Counted from the stretch's first letter, positions 16,512 through 24,182 are shown. The stretch: DNA of 25,636 nt from SFHK01 sp963618055 (GCA_963618055.1 CAVERI010000037.1:1-25636); one strand, 5' to 3'. The notes: generated by a model not told the origin, from the sequence alone. Numbers and translations: made by a program.

Positions 16512-17201
16512 TCAGGCGTAGGCTTCAAGGTATCGAATCACGGCTTTCGCGGAAACATGCGCCGCCCTTTCGGCGAATTCCGCGTAGGTCAGCGCCGCGC
16601 CGTCATCCGCGCCGTCGCTGATGGCGCGCAGGATGCAGCAGGGAATTTCGTTCAGAAGGCACACATGCGCAATCGCGCCGCCCTCCATCTCGCACACGCT
16701 CGCGCCGAAGCGCTCCGCAATCGCGGCCTTCTCGCACGGCTCGGACACGAACTGGTCGCCGGAGGCAATCGCCCCGCGCACGGCGCGCGCGCCGGTATCG
16801 GTCAGCGCCCGCTCAAGGTCGCCGCTCACGCGCTCGCTCAGCGGAAAGCGCAGCCGGTTCACCGTGGACACAAAGCCCTTTTCGTCGCCCAGCGCGCTGG
16901 TATCCACGTCATGCTGCACGGCGTAGGTGCCCACCACCACGTCCAGCACATGAAGCGTCCGGTTCAGCGCACCGCCCACGCCGGTGTTGATGATCACGTC
17001 GGGATGATACAGAAGCGCCATCGTCTGCGCGCAGACGGCCGCGTTCACCTTGCCGATTCCGCATACCGCCAGCACCACGGGCTTCCCCTCAATGGTTCCG
17101 CTTAAAAATTCCGTGCCGGAAACGGTTCGGCGCTCGGCGTTTTCCAGCCGCTCGGCCAGCAGCGCCATTTCAATCTTCATCGCGGCAAGAATGCCCGTCA
17201 T
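16512..17201 (-). CDS. mtnN: 5'-methylthioadenosine/S-adenosylhomocysteine nucleosidase
   Basis: This enzyme cleaves adenine from S-adenosylhomocysteine and methylthioadenosine, giving S-ribosylhomocysteine for LuxS. The 229 residues match the MTA/SAH nucleosidase (Pfs) fold. AAMKIEM carries the catalytic N-terminal glutamate (E11), INTGVGGAL is the nucleoside-binding loop, and SVCEMEGGAIAHV provides the substrate-contacting EMEG. RAISDGAD carries the catalytic aspartate. The ATG at 17201 overlaps the luxS stop as ATGA; longer readings would run far into luxS. The pair with luxS makes a complete SAH detoxification and AI-2 precursor pathway in one operon. Confidence 0.96.
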   Translation of the reverse strand: MTGILAAMKIEMALLAERLENAERRTVSGTEFLSGTIEGKPVVLAVCGIGKVNAAVCAQTMALLYHPDVIINTGVGGALNRTLHVLDVVVGTYAVQHDVDTSALGDEKGFVSTVNRLRFPLSERVSGDLERALTDTGARAVRGAIASGDQFVSEPCEKAAIAERFGASVCEMEGGAIAHVCLLNEIPCCILRAISDGADDGAALTYAEFAERAAHVSAKAVIRYLEAYA

Positions 17202-17668
17202 CGTTCTTCCCCCTTCGGATAGGCAAGCCCGCTTACCGGGTAGCCCTTCACGGCCTTCAGGTAGCGGCGACACTCGGCCTTTGCCAGATCCAGATCCAGA
17301 TTGATGAAATTGCCGCATTCCTTGCGGGATTTTCCAAAGATTTCGCCGTCGTAGGCGATAATCGCCTCCAGCACGCGCTCAATCTCCCGAAGCACCCTCT
17401 GGTGGTCTGCGTCCCGCATCAGAAGATAAAAGCCCGTCTGGCAGCCCATGGGGCCGAAGTAGATCACGCTTTCGCCCAGCTCGCCGTTTCGAATCATCGT
17501 GGCGAACATGTGCTCCACGGAGTGCATCGTGGCGTTGTCCATCAAATCGCCCGTGTTCGGCACGCGGGTGCGCAGGTCATAGGTCGCCACGTCCCCGTCT
17601 ATGCGGGAGAGATAAATCCCGGGCACGATGAAATCGTGATCCACGGAAAAGCTCGCAATCCTTTTCAT
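17198..17668 (-). CDS. luxS: S-ribosylhomocysteine lyase LuxS
   Basis: LuxS splits S-ribosylhomocysteine into homocysteine and DPD, the precursor of autoinducer 2. The 156-residue protein has normal length. The metal site is visible as H49 and H53 in HSVEH and C118 in KECGNF; E52 and C76 (GPMGCQTGFY) are the expected catalytic acid/base and cysteine. The ATG directly follows the ispDF stop with no intergenic base, and its SD (GGGAG) lies inside ispDF. Whether AI-2 is exported and sensed in this organism cannot be judged from the window. Confidence 0.97.
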   Translation of the reverse strand: MKRIASFSVDHDFIVPGIYLSRIDGDVATYDLRTRVPNTGDLMDNATMHSVEHMFATMIRNGELGESVIYFGPMGCQTGFYLLMRDADHQRVLREIERVLEAIIAYDGEIFGKSRKECGNFINLDLDLAKAECRRYLKAVKGYPVSGLAYPKGEER

Positions 17669-18847
17669 TCAGCACGCTCCCTTCACCAGCAGGACGACGG
17701 CCTGCGCGGCAATGCCCGCGCCCTCGCCCTCAAAGCCGAGTCCCTCGGTCGTGGTCGCCTTCACGCTCACGCAGTCCGCCGGAATCCCCAGCGCCCGCGC
17801 GGTCGTTTCACGCATTTCGCCGATATATGGCGCGAGCTTCGGCCGCTGGCAGATGATCGTCACGTCCGCGTTTCCGACCCGATAGCCCTTTTCAGCCACG
17901 CGATCGCGCACCGTTTCCAAAAGCGACAGGGACGATATGCCCAGATATCGGTCGTCGTTATCCGGGAACAGATGCCCGATGTCGCCCAGCGCCAGCGCGC
18001 CCAGCATCGCGTCCATCAGCGCGTGCAGCGCCACGTCCGCGTCCGAATGGCCAAGCAGACCCTTCTCCCACGGAACCTCCACGCCCATCAGCACCAGCCT
18101 TCGACCCTCTGCCAGCCGATGCACATCGTAGCCCATGCCTGCGCGCGGCGGACAGAGACTTGCCTCGGCGCGCGCGAAATCCTCCTGTGTGGTCATCTTC
18201 ACGTTCCTCCCGGCGTCCGGCGTGGTAACCAGCAGCACCGGCCCGAATCGCTTTTCATAGAGCGACGCGTCGTCAGTCGCCGCCACCCGTTCCCGCTCCG
18301 CCCAGTCGTAGGCTTCTAAAATTTCGCCCAGACGGAAGCCCTGCGGCGTCTGCACGGCTCTGAGCGACGCGCGTTCGGGCGTGCGCACGGCGAAGCCCTG
18401 CGCGTTCGCCTCCTTCACGGTATCGCTCACCAGCGTGGAAATCACCGCCGCGCCGCATTGGGCAACGCCGTCCAGCACCGCCTCGATCATTTCCCGGGAA
18501 ACGAACGGGCGCGCCGCGTCGTGAACCAGCGCAATGTCAACGTCCGCAGAAAGCGCGCGAAGGCCGTTGTGCGCGGAGGCCTGCCTTGTGCTTCCGCCCT
18601 TCACCGTGCGTGCGACAAGCGGATTTCGCCCCTCGCCCGCCGTCAGCTTCTCATAGGAATCGAAATCATCCTCCGAAAGCACCAGAACCAGCTCGTCTAT
18701 ACACCCGCTGCCCGACAGCGCGTCCAGCGTGCGCGAAAGCACGCTGCGCCCGCCCAGCGGATAAAACGCCTTGTTGTAGCCCAGTCCGGCGCGCACGCCG
18801 CGCCCCGCGGCCACGACCACGCAGCCAATCCTCTGTCCGTCCTTCAT
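17669..18847 (-). CDS. ispDF: Bifunctional IspD-IspF fusion (MEP cytidylyltransferase / MEcPP synthase)
   Basis: One chain of 392 residues carries two non-consecutive steps of the MEP isoprenoid pathway. Residues 1 to about 225 are IspD: VVVAAGRGVRAGLGYNKAF is the nucleotide-binding loop, LVHDAARPFV and AVQTPQGFR are family motifs, and TDDASLYE follows. Residues about 230-392 are IspF: GYDVHR and HSDADVALHA supply zinc ligands, and VKATTTEGLGF is the CDP-binding loop. The segment FPDNDDRYLG departs from the common FPDTDPxxKG. ispE, the intervening step, is not in the window. The start makes an ATGA overlap with rqcP. Such fusions are known in several bacterial groups. Confidence 0.95.
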   Translation of the reverse strand: MKDGQRIGCVVVAAGRGVRAGLGYNKAFYPLGGRSVLSRTLDALSGSGCIDELVLVLSEDDFDSYEKLTAGEGRNPLVARTVKGGSTRQASAHNGLRALSADVDIALVHDAARPFVSREMIEAVLDGVAQCGAAVISTLVSDTVKEANAQGFAVRTPERASLRAVQTPQGFRLGEILEAYDWAERERVAATDDASLYEKRFGPVLLVTTPDAGRNVKMTTQEDFARAEASLCPPRAGMGYDVHRLAEGRRLVLMGVEVPWEKGLLGHSDADVALHALMDAMLGALALGDIGHLFPDNDDRYLGISSLSLLETVRDRVAEKGYRVGNADVTIICQRPKLAPYIGEMRETTARALGIPADCVSVKATTTEGLGFEGEGAGIAAQAVVLLVKGAC

Positions 18848-19128
18848 TCGACCACCCGAAACATTCCCGCGGCCTGCGCCTTCACGGCATGCTCGGAAAG
18901 GCTCAGCACCTCGTATTTCGTTTCGTTCGCGCCAAAGCGCACGGTGAGAACGTCGCCCACCTTCACCTTCGCGCCGGGCTTGCCGGGACGGCCGTTAATC
19001 GACACATGCTCGGAATCGCACGCGTCGTTGGCAACCGACCGCCGCTTGATAATGCGGGATACCTTAAGAAACTTATCCAGACGCATCTCGCTCTGCGGCT
19101 CGCGCGTCTCTTCCTTCTTTGCTGCCAT
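18844..19128 (-). CDS. rqcP: RqcP-like S4-domain RNA-binding protein
   Basis: RqcP (YabO) works with RqcH to add alanine tails to nascent chains on stalled 50S subunits. The 94-residue protein is mostly an S4 domain: MRLDKFLKVSRIIKRRSVANDAC, then VSINGRPGKPGAKVKVGDVLTVRFG. The lysine-rich N-terminus is expected in an rRNA-binding protein. I chose the ATG at 19128, with GAGGAG 6 bases upstream, over longer readings that would run into the hup gene. The neighbourhood (spoVT, yabN, hup, S4 protein) matches that of yabO in other sporeformers and favours RqcP over the heat-shock protein Hsp15. Confidence 0.88.
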   Translation of the reverse strand: MAAKKEETREPQSEMRLDKFLKVSRIIKRRSVANDACDSEHVSINGRPGKPGAKVKVGDVLTVRFGANETKYEVLSLSEHAVKAQAAGMFRVVE

Positions 19129-19143
19129 GTCGTACTCCTCTTC

Positions 19144-19200
19144 AAAAAAAGCGGACAAACGCTGCTCGCATCTGCCCGCAGGTATCTCCTTGCGTCTGTC
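19144..19200 (-). terminator. Hairpin with T-tract between hup and rqcP
   Basis: In the minus-strand transcript GACAGACGC (19200-19192), which includes the end of the hup stop codon, pairs with GCGTTTGTC (19162-19154) with one G-U pair. CGC and seven Ts (19150-19144) follow. It could end most hup transcripts while letting some read through to rqcP-ispDF. The 29-base loop is long, so the strength is uncertain. Confidence 0.5.
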
Positions 19201-19468
19201 AGAATACTTCCTTAAAGGCCTTGCCGGGCTTGAACACGGGCGTCTTGGACGCTGCGACCGTGATGGGTTCGCCCGTGGCGGGATTGCGAGCCTCATGCTC
19301 ATCGCGCTCGCGCACGCTGAACGTGCCAAAACCGACGATCTGTACCTTGTCGCCTTCCTTCAGTGCTTCCTTCACGCAGCCGAGGAACGCTTCCAGCGCG
19401 GCCTCCGTCTGCTTGCGATCCAGCCCGGATTTCTCCGCCATTCTCGCGATCAACGTTGATTTGTTCAT
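19199..19468 (-). CDS. hup: HU family DNA-binding protein
   Basis: HU is the small histone-like protein that bends and compacts DNA as a dimer. The protein has 90 residues, the standard length. It starts MNKSTLIARMAEKSGLD, has the VGFGTFSVRERDEHEARNPATGEPI beta-arm region with the proline expected at the arm tip, and ends PVFKPGKAFKE. The ATG at 19468 has GGAGG 9 bases upstream. No clear promoter is visible in the 106 bp between it and the mazG stop. In clostridia hup often lies between the yabN and yabO homologues, as here. Confidence 0.96.
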   Translation of the reverse strand: MNKSTLIARMAEKSGLDRKQTEAALEAFLGCVKEALKEGDKVQIVGFGTFSVRERDEHEARNPATGEPITVAASKTPVFKPGKAFKEVF

Positions 19469-19574
19469 TTTTCTTGCCTCCCTCGTTGATTTGTGAGACC
19501 TTCTATGCAAATACATTTCTTCACCCGGAGAAAAATTCCTGCCGGATTTTCCGTTTCGGTACGATTTTACATTC

Positions 19575-20822
19575 CTATCGCGAATATCCTTCGATGAACG
19601 CTTCGCAGGCCTTCGAAAGCGCCTCCTCTGCGTTGATTCCATCCTGCTTCAGCCGCGCCGCAAGTCGGAAAAGCTCACCGCCTTCGCCCGCCACGCCCTT
19701 GAGCGCCGACTCCGCGCGGGACGAATCCTCCTCGCAGGCTCTCCTCCAAAGCTTCTGTGCCTTCAAAAGCGCGGGCAGCGCCTTTGCCACCGCGCGCATG
19801 CGATCCTCGGCGGAATGGAAGCCCTTCTCGTCGTTCTTCCTCTGATCCCAGATTTTCAAAACCTCGTCCGCGTCCGCCGCCGTTTCGCCGCCGAACACAT
19901 GCGCATGACGCGCGATCATCTTGCGCACCGCGCCGGTAATCACATCCGCCGCGTCAAATTCGCCATGATCCATGCCGATCTGAATCTGCATGGCGGCCAC
20001 GAACAGCACGTCGCCAAGCTCCTCAATCATTCCGTTTTCGTCGCCCTGCTCGATGGCGTCCATCAGCTCATAGGCTTCCTCCACGCAGGCGCGCTGCAGG
20101 CTCTCATGCGTCTGCCTGCAATCCCATGGGCAGCCGCCCATCGGCGAACGCAGCCGCGCCGTCAGTGCCAGAAGATCTCGGAACGTGCAGCGCTCGCGGC
20201 GCGTGAAATCCTTCTCGCCCCGCACAAGGCAGCCGCTTCGGTGATCGTAAGCCGACAGCCGGTCGAGCTCCGTCAGCGTAATCTCCGCCACGCCGCCGCC
20301 CGGCATCGTCACGTAGACGGGCGCTTCCTCCGGATAAACCTCCATCAGGCGCAGCTTGACCTCGCCCGCCTGCACGCGGCTGTCCAGCTCCTTGACCACA
20401 CAGTCGTTTTCCGCCGACAGCGCCGCGCCGTCGATTTCCGATGCGGAAATCAGCGTCACCGGCCCCTCGGCGCGCGCCAGCAGCTCGCCAAACGCGCCCG
20501 CGCCGATCACATTCACCCGCGCGCCCGCGCGAAACAGAGCCTTTACCGACTGATCCGCCGCGTCCAGCACGGCGTACAGCACGCGCTCGACCTGCGCCTT
20601 TAACACCGCCTCCGCCGCCAGCTGCGCGTGCTCGTCAAAATCCTCCGCCGTTTCATAAAGCGCGTCCAGCGATTCATACGAAACGCCGTTTTCCTTCAGC
20701 CATTCGGCGAAGCCGCAGCGCTCCGTGTGTAAAATCACCCTGTCCGCTTCCCGTGCCGCCCGCGCGGCCTCAAGCGTAATCTCTTCCTTCTTCGTGCCCA
20801 CACACGCAACGGTAATTCTCAT
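19575..20822 (-). CDS. mazG: YabN-like tetrapyrrole methylase-like / MazG nucleotide pyrophosphohydrolase fusion
   Basis: The 415-residue protein combines an N-terminal tetrapyrrole-methylase-like domain (1 to about 215) with a MazG house-cleaning NTP pyrophosphohydrolase. The MazG part is clear: RLRSPMGGCPWDCRQTHESL, then the metal-binding acidic motif VEEAYELMDAI and IEELGDVLF. A family C-terminal segment follows (VAKALPALLKAQKLWRRA). The N-terminal domain looks degenerate: it opens ITVACVGTKKEEITL where active methylases have a GxGPG SAM-binding loop, so it may not methylate anything. MazG enzymes remove non-canonical NTPs. The gene lies between spoVT and hup, as yabN does in sporeformers. 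Confidence 0.92.
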   Translation of the reverse strand: MRITVACVGTKKEEITLEAARAAREADRVILHTERCGFAEWLKENGVSYESLDALYETAEDFDEHAQLAAEAVLKAQVERVLYAVLDAADQSVKALFRAGARVNVIGAGAFGELLARAEGPVTLISASEIDGAALSAENDCVVKELDSRVQAGEVKLRLMEVYPEEAPVYVTMPGGGVAEITLTELDRLSAYDHRSGCLVRGEKDFTRRERCTFRDLLALTARLRSPMGGCPWDCRQTHESLQRACVEEAYELMDAIEQGDENGMIEELGDVLFVAAMQIQIGMDHGEFDAADVITGAVRKMIARHAHVFGGETAADADEVLKIWDQRKNDEKGFHSAEDRMRAVAKALPALLKAQKLWRRACEEDSSRAESALKGVAGEGGELFRLAARLKQDGINAEEALSKACEAFIEGYSR

Positions 20823-20853
20823 CTGCTTCCTCCGGTATGCCTATATGAGTTCA

Positions 20854-20912
20854 GAAAGCTCCGGGACTTCGGCTGTCTCCCGCTCGAACCGAATTCTTCT
20901 CCCGGAGCTCTC
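20854..20912 (-). terminator. Structured hairpin between spoVT and mazG
   Basis: On the minus strand GAGAGCTCCGGGA (20912-20900) pairs with TCCCGGAGCTTTC (20866-20854) with one G-U pair. The 33-base loop contains a second stem (TTCGG with CCGAA). The outer stem ends in TTTCTG, a poor T-tract, so it may be a leaky terminator, a processing site or a leader structure for mazG. Confidence 0.5.
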
Positions 20913-20924
20913 ACGCTCCCGTCC

Positions 20925-21479
20925 CTACTGCTCCATCTGGCGGCCGATAATCACCGCCGTGGTCTCCGCCACCTTCATATCCACCGCTGTCATGCGAACG
21001 CCGGACTCCCGCTCCGCCAGCATCAGACAGCCGACGATTTCGCCGTCAGCCAGAATCGGCGCGATGATCTGCCCGGTGTATTGCTCGGTCTGGTCGCCCT
21101 GCACCAGCGGCAGCATGCGCTCGCCGTCGGACAGGTTCTTCATCACCGCCGTGCGTCCCTGCATGATATTTTCCGTTTCGGCGCTCAGCGCCTTCTCAAA
21201 CTGGTCGCGCTTGCCTGCGCCGGATACCGCGACCACCGCGTCTCGGTCGCCAATCAGCGTCACGTGACCCAGCGTGCGATATAGGCTGTCGGTGTAATCC
21301 TTGGCAATCGTGGCGATTTCGCCGATGGGCGAATACTTCTTCAGTACCACCTCGCCGTCATGGTCGGTATAAATCTCCAGCGGGTCGCCCTCTCTGATGC
21401 GAAGTGTTCTTCTGATTTCCTTGGGAATAACCACGCGGCCAAGCTCATCAATTCTTCGAACAATACCGGTTGCGCGCAT
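20925..21479 (-). CDS. spoVT: Stage V sporulation protein T, AbrB-type regulator
   Basis: SpoVT tunes SigG-dependent genes in the forespore and affects spore coat and germination properties. The 184 residues open with the AbrB-type swapped-hairpin DNA-binding domain (MRATGIVRRIDELGRVVIP, then KEIRRTLRIREGDPLEIY). A GAF-like sensory domain (about 55-180) follows. The N-terminus is almost that of B. subtilis SpoVT, which sets the start at the ATG at 21479 rather than the in-frame GTG at 21497. The SD GAGGA is about 11 bases away, which is long. It heads the gene train that continues to mazG, hup and beyond. Confidence 0.96.
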   Translation of the reverse strand: MRATGIVRRIDELGRVVIPKEIRRTLRIREGDPLEIYTDHDGEVVLKKYSPIGEIATIAKDYTDSLYRTLGHVTLIGDRDAVVAVSGAGKRDQFEKALSAETENIMQGRTAVMKNLSDGERMLPLVQGDQTEQYTGQIIAPILADGEIVGCLMLAERESGVRMTAVDMKVAETTAVIIGRQMEQ

Positions 21480-21531
21480 ATCTGCATCCGTCCTCACCTT
21501 GCATATTTCGCCTTTTCGTCGGCGCGAATGC

Positions 21532-21560
21532 TATTATCTGCATGATTCGTCAAATTATGC
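21532..21560 (-). promoter_or_regulatory. Weak candidate spoVT promoter
   Basis: On the minus strand GCATAA (21560-21555) and GATAATA (21538-21532) are 16 bases apart, loosely resembling SigG-type elements (spoVT is SigG-dependent in B. subtilis). GATAAT would also pass as a vegetative -10. Nothing else stands out in 21498-21611. Confidence 0.25.
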
Positions 21561-21611
21561 GCGCGTGCCCGGTGAATTTGTTTGTGAGCGCATTCGTATA
21601 CGCTTCATTCT

Positions 21612-22550
21612 TCACTTGTTCGATTCATATTCGCGCTGAAACGCCTCGGCTTCCGCGCGCGTGGGCATGGCCGCGCACGCGCCCTTTCGCGTGACGGCCA
21701 GCGCGGCAAAGCAGGCGGCGAAGCGCGCGGCGTCCATCAGCTTGTTCCCCTCCGCCAGCTTCGCGCACAGCGCGCCGGTGAACGCGTCGCCCGCGCCCAC
21801 GGTATCCACGGCCTTTACGGCGGGGCTTTCGACCATGCCGCATCCGTCCTTGCCCGCGCAATACGCGCCGCGGCTGCCCATCGTGATGACCACGCTTTTC
21901 ACGCCCAGCGCCCGCATTTTCTCCGCAGCCTTGGCCGCGTCCGCTTCCGTATTCACGGAAATACCGCTGTAATACTCCGCCTCGGTCTCGTTGGGCGTAA
22001 ACACGTCCACACCCTCAAAGAAGCCCTCCGGTACGGGGCCGAACGGAGCGGGATTCACAACCAGCGTCTTCCCATTCTTCTTCGAAAGCCGCTTCAGCTC
22101 GTCCACGGCCTCCAAATTCGTTTCCAGCTGCGTAAGCACAAGGTCAGCCGACGCGATTTCCGCCTCCGCCGCGCGCACATGCGCCCGCGACAGCTGCGCG
22201 TTCGCGCCCGGAACCACGACGATGCGGTTCTCGCCCGACCGGCCGTCCACCTCGATCAGCGCGCAGCCGGTGCCGTATTCGTCCATTTCCGCCACGTATT
22301 TTTCGCTCAGCCCCTCGGACGCAAACTGCCGGTGCGCGAAATTCGAAAAATCGTCCCTTCCAATTCCCGCGACCATCACCACATCCGCGCCCGCGCGGTG
22401 CGCGCCCGTCGCCTGATTAAAGCCCTTTCCGCCCGGCCCCATCGACACGCCGCGGCCGAACACCGTTTCACCGTTTCGCGGCAGACGCTCGGCATAGCCG
22501 GTAATGTCCACATTAAAGCTGCCGACGACGACAATTTTTGCCTGCTTCAT
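21612..22550 (-). CDS. PfkB-family carbohydrate kinase, ribokinase-like
   Basis: This 312-residue cytosolic sugar kinase belongs to the ribokinase/PfkB family. The first strand and substrate loop read KIVVVGSFNVDITG, and GPGGKGFNQATGAHRAGA is the family's N-terminal signature region. NPAPFGPVPEGFF and FTPNETEAEYYSG are typical of ribokinase. The catalytic anion-hole motif DTVGAGDAFTGAL is intact. I start at the ATG at 22550, preceded by GAGGA, not the in-frame GTG/ATG codons further upstream. It follows the GH4 glycosidase gene in the same direction, so the pair may handle one sugar. The substrate may be ribose, but related family members accept other sugars. Confidence 0.88.
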   Translation of the reverse strand: MKQAKIVVVGSFNVDITGYAERLPRNGETVFGRGVSMGPGGKGFNQATGAHRAGADVVMVAGIGRDDFSNFAHRQFASEGLSEKYVAEMDEYGTGCALIEVDGRSGENRIVVVPGANAQLSRAHVRAAEAEIASADLVLTQLETNLEAVDELKRLSKKNGKTLVVNPAPFGPVPEGFFEGVDVFTPNETEAEYYSGISVNTEADAAKAAEKMRALGVKSVVITMGSRGAYCAGKDGCGMVESPAVKAVDTVGAGDAFTGALCAKLAEGNKLMDAARFAACFAALAVTRKGACAAMPTRAEAEAFQREYESNK

Positions 22551-22570
22551 ACTCTTCCTCATTTCGCGGA

Positions 22571-22596
22571 AAAGCGGGCACGCGAATGCCCGCTTT
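22571..22596 (-). terminator. Intercistronic hairpin between the GH4 and kinase genes
   Basis: AAAGCGGGCA (22571-22580) and TGCCCGCTTT (22587-22596) form a perfect 10-bp stem with a 6-base loop. On the minus strand it ends in TTTTCC, which fits a partial terminator or an mRNA-stabilising element. Confidence 0.6.
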
Positions 22597-22618
22597 CCCA
22601 AACATGATATGCCTTGGT

Positions 22619-23941
22619 TTACTTTTTAAACTGGGGCAGCCAGTCCTCGTTCTGCTTGAACATCTCGTCCACCATATCGCGAATCTCGCGCAGGCTCAAA
22701 ACCGAGGCCGTGAGCGGATCATAGCAGATGGCCTGATAGATCATGTCGCGGTCGCCCTCGATGCCGCCCTCGACAACCATCTCTTCAATCTGCGCGTTCG
22801 TGCCGCTGAGCAGCGCGCACTGCGGCGGCATCTTGCCCACGTGAATCGGCTCAAGGCCGCGCTTGCTGGCCAGCACCGGCACCTCGACGCAGCAGCCGTA
22901 GGGCAGGTTGTCGATCAGGCCGAAGTTGCGCACGTTGCCGTTGAACTTAAACAGCGTGCCGTCGCCGAAGATAGCGTTGAAGATGTACGCCGCGTATTCC
23001 TTGCCGCGCTCCAGCTCCACGGGCTTCTGGAACCATTCCTCAATCTGCGTCTTCCACGTCGTCTCGCGGCTGCGATACTCATCCAAAATAAACGAGTACA
23101 CACCTGGATTCCAGCCCGTGCCGTGCGTGCAGTACTTCTCAATCAGATCCGGGCGCTTTCTGAACCACGCGCAGTATTCGCTGTTGTGGCCGGAGGACTC
23201 GGTTACATAGTAGCCCAGCGCCAAGAACATTTCGTTGCGCACGAGCTCCTCGTTGTAGATTTCAGGGTTCTCGGTAATCGCCTTTTTGATCAGCGGATAC
23301 GCGTCTTTTCCGTTCCACAGGAACTGAGTGTAGAACGCCTGATGGTTGATGCCCGCGCAGGTGTACTCGATTTCATTTTCCGGCGCGCCAATCCATCTGG
23401 CCAGCATGCCCGCGGTGCCCTGCACGCTGTGGCACAGACCGCTGGTGACGAGCTTCGGGAACTTGCCCTGAACCGCGCGGCACAGCATCGCCATTGGGTT
23501 GGTGTAGTTCAGATAAACCGCGTCCGGGCAATAGCGCTCGATGTCGGCGGCAATCTCCAGAATGGGGTTCACGGTGCGCAGATAGCGGAAGATGCCGCTG
23601 GGGCCGCGCGTGTCGCCCACGTTGGTATCCACGCCGTACTTCTTGGGAATCAGAATGTCGTGCTGCCACACGTCCACATCGCCGTGCAGAATCGTGGTCA
23701 CAACGCCCTTCGCGCCCTTGAGCGCCTCGGCGCGATCCATCGTGGAAACCACCTTCGCCGGATAGTTTCCGGCCTCGACAATGCGCTTCACCGCGCGGGT
23801 AATCGAATCCAGCCTTTCGGCGTTGATGTCCATCAGAGCGATCTCCGCATCGTTGAACGCGGGGAAAGAAAGAAGGTCACGAACGAGACTTCTGGTAAAT
23901 CCAAAGCTTCCAGCGCCGATAAACGCAATCTTGTGTGCCAT
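22619..23941 (-). CDS. Glycoside hydrolase family 4, alpha-galactosidase/alpha-glucosidase-like
   Basis: GH4 enzymes cleave glycosides by an NAD- and manganese-dependent oxidation-elimination mechanism in the cytosol. The 440 residues begin with the Rossmann loop IAFIGAGSFGFTRSLVRDL. VGDTRGPSGIFRYLRTVNPI follows. The metal ligands are expected at C170 (SGLCHSVQGT) and H200 (CAGINHQAFY); LNYTNPMAM is also a family signature. CHSVQGT and CAGINH favour the MelA/AglA side of the family, so alpha-galactosidase or alpha-glucosidase is more likely than a 6-phospho-beta-glucosidase, but substrate specificity is not secure. The ATG at 23941 has AGGAGG 6 bases upstream. No transporter gene is adjacent within the window. 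Confidence 0.9.
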   Translation of the reverse strand: MAHKIAFIGAGSFGFTRSLVRDLLSFPAFNDAEIALMDINAERLDSITRAVKRIVEAGNYPAKVVSTMDRAEALKGAKGVVTTILHGDVDVWQHDILIPKKYGVDTNVGDTRGPSGIFRYLRTVNPILEIAADIERYCPDAVYLNYTNPMAMLCRAVQGKFPKLVTSGLCHSVQGTAGMLARWIGAPENEIEYTCAGINHQAFYTQFLWNGKDAYPLIKKAITENPEIYNEELVRNEMFLALGYYVTESSGHNSEYCAWFRKRPDLIEKYCTHGTGWNPGVYSFILDEYRSRETTWKTQIEEWFQKPVELERGKEYAAYIFNAIFGDGTLFKFNGNVRNFGLIDNLPYGCCVEVPVLASKRGLEPIHVGKMPPQCALLSGTNAQIEEMVVEGGIEGDRDMIYQAICYDPLTASVLSLREIRDMVDEMFKQNEDWLPQFKK

Positions 23942-23990
23942 GAATATCCTCCTCCTGATTCATCATCCGCTTTCCGGATGTTTCATCCAT

Positions 23991-24019
23991 ATTATACCCG
24001 ATGGCGAACCCGCGCGCAA
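23991..24019 (-). promoter_or_regulatory. Promoter of the GH4-kinase operon
   Basis: On the minus strand a perfect TATAAT (23996-23991) lies 17 bases after TTGCGC (24019-24014), a weak -35 that keeps only the TTG. The weak -35 would suit a gene that needs an activator. Between this and the NADAR promoter (24020-24121) lies AT-rich sequence with no gene. Confidence 0.55.
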
Positions 24020-24121
24020 GTGTGAAAAGTAAAATGCGCATACATGCTCGCATCATCACCAAATTTGTATAATTTCATTTGTCAACATTCGATATATTCC
24101 TCATTTGGTACTGACAGTTCA

Positions 24122-24150
24122 TGGACAGCCGTCTTCGTTTCCGTTATAAT
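24122..24150 (+). promoter_or_regulatory. Sigma-A promoter of the NADAR gene
   Basis: TGGACA (24122-24127, 5 of 6 matches) and TATAAT (24145-24150) are separated by exactly 17 bases and lie 32 bases before the ATG, with a GAGGG SD. The gene should be expressed constitutively during growth. Confidence 0.8.
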
Positions 24151-24182
24151 GCCTATACAATAAATGAAAGCGAGGGAATCGG

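Noticed and set aside
23941..23990. A possible CcpA (cre) site around CGGAAAGCGGATGA before the GH4 gene
   Set aside because: I count about four mismatches to the 14-base consensus, in positions that matter, so it is not supportable.
22538..24025. A 495-codon plus-strand frame opposite the GH4 gene
   Set aside because: Antisense to a complete GH4 enzyme with all motifs; no SD or promoter of its own.
24061..24090. A TTGACA on the minus strand near 24084 as an alternative GH4 promoter
   Set aside because: No acceptable -10 lies 16-18 bases downstream; the TATAAT at 23996-23991 is better placed.
24058..24109. Inverted repeat ACCAAAT...ATTTGGT between the divergent GH4 and NADAR promoters
   Set aside because: Only 7 bp arms with a 38-base gap in AT-rich DNA; expected by chance at this length.
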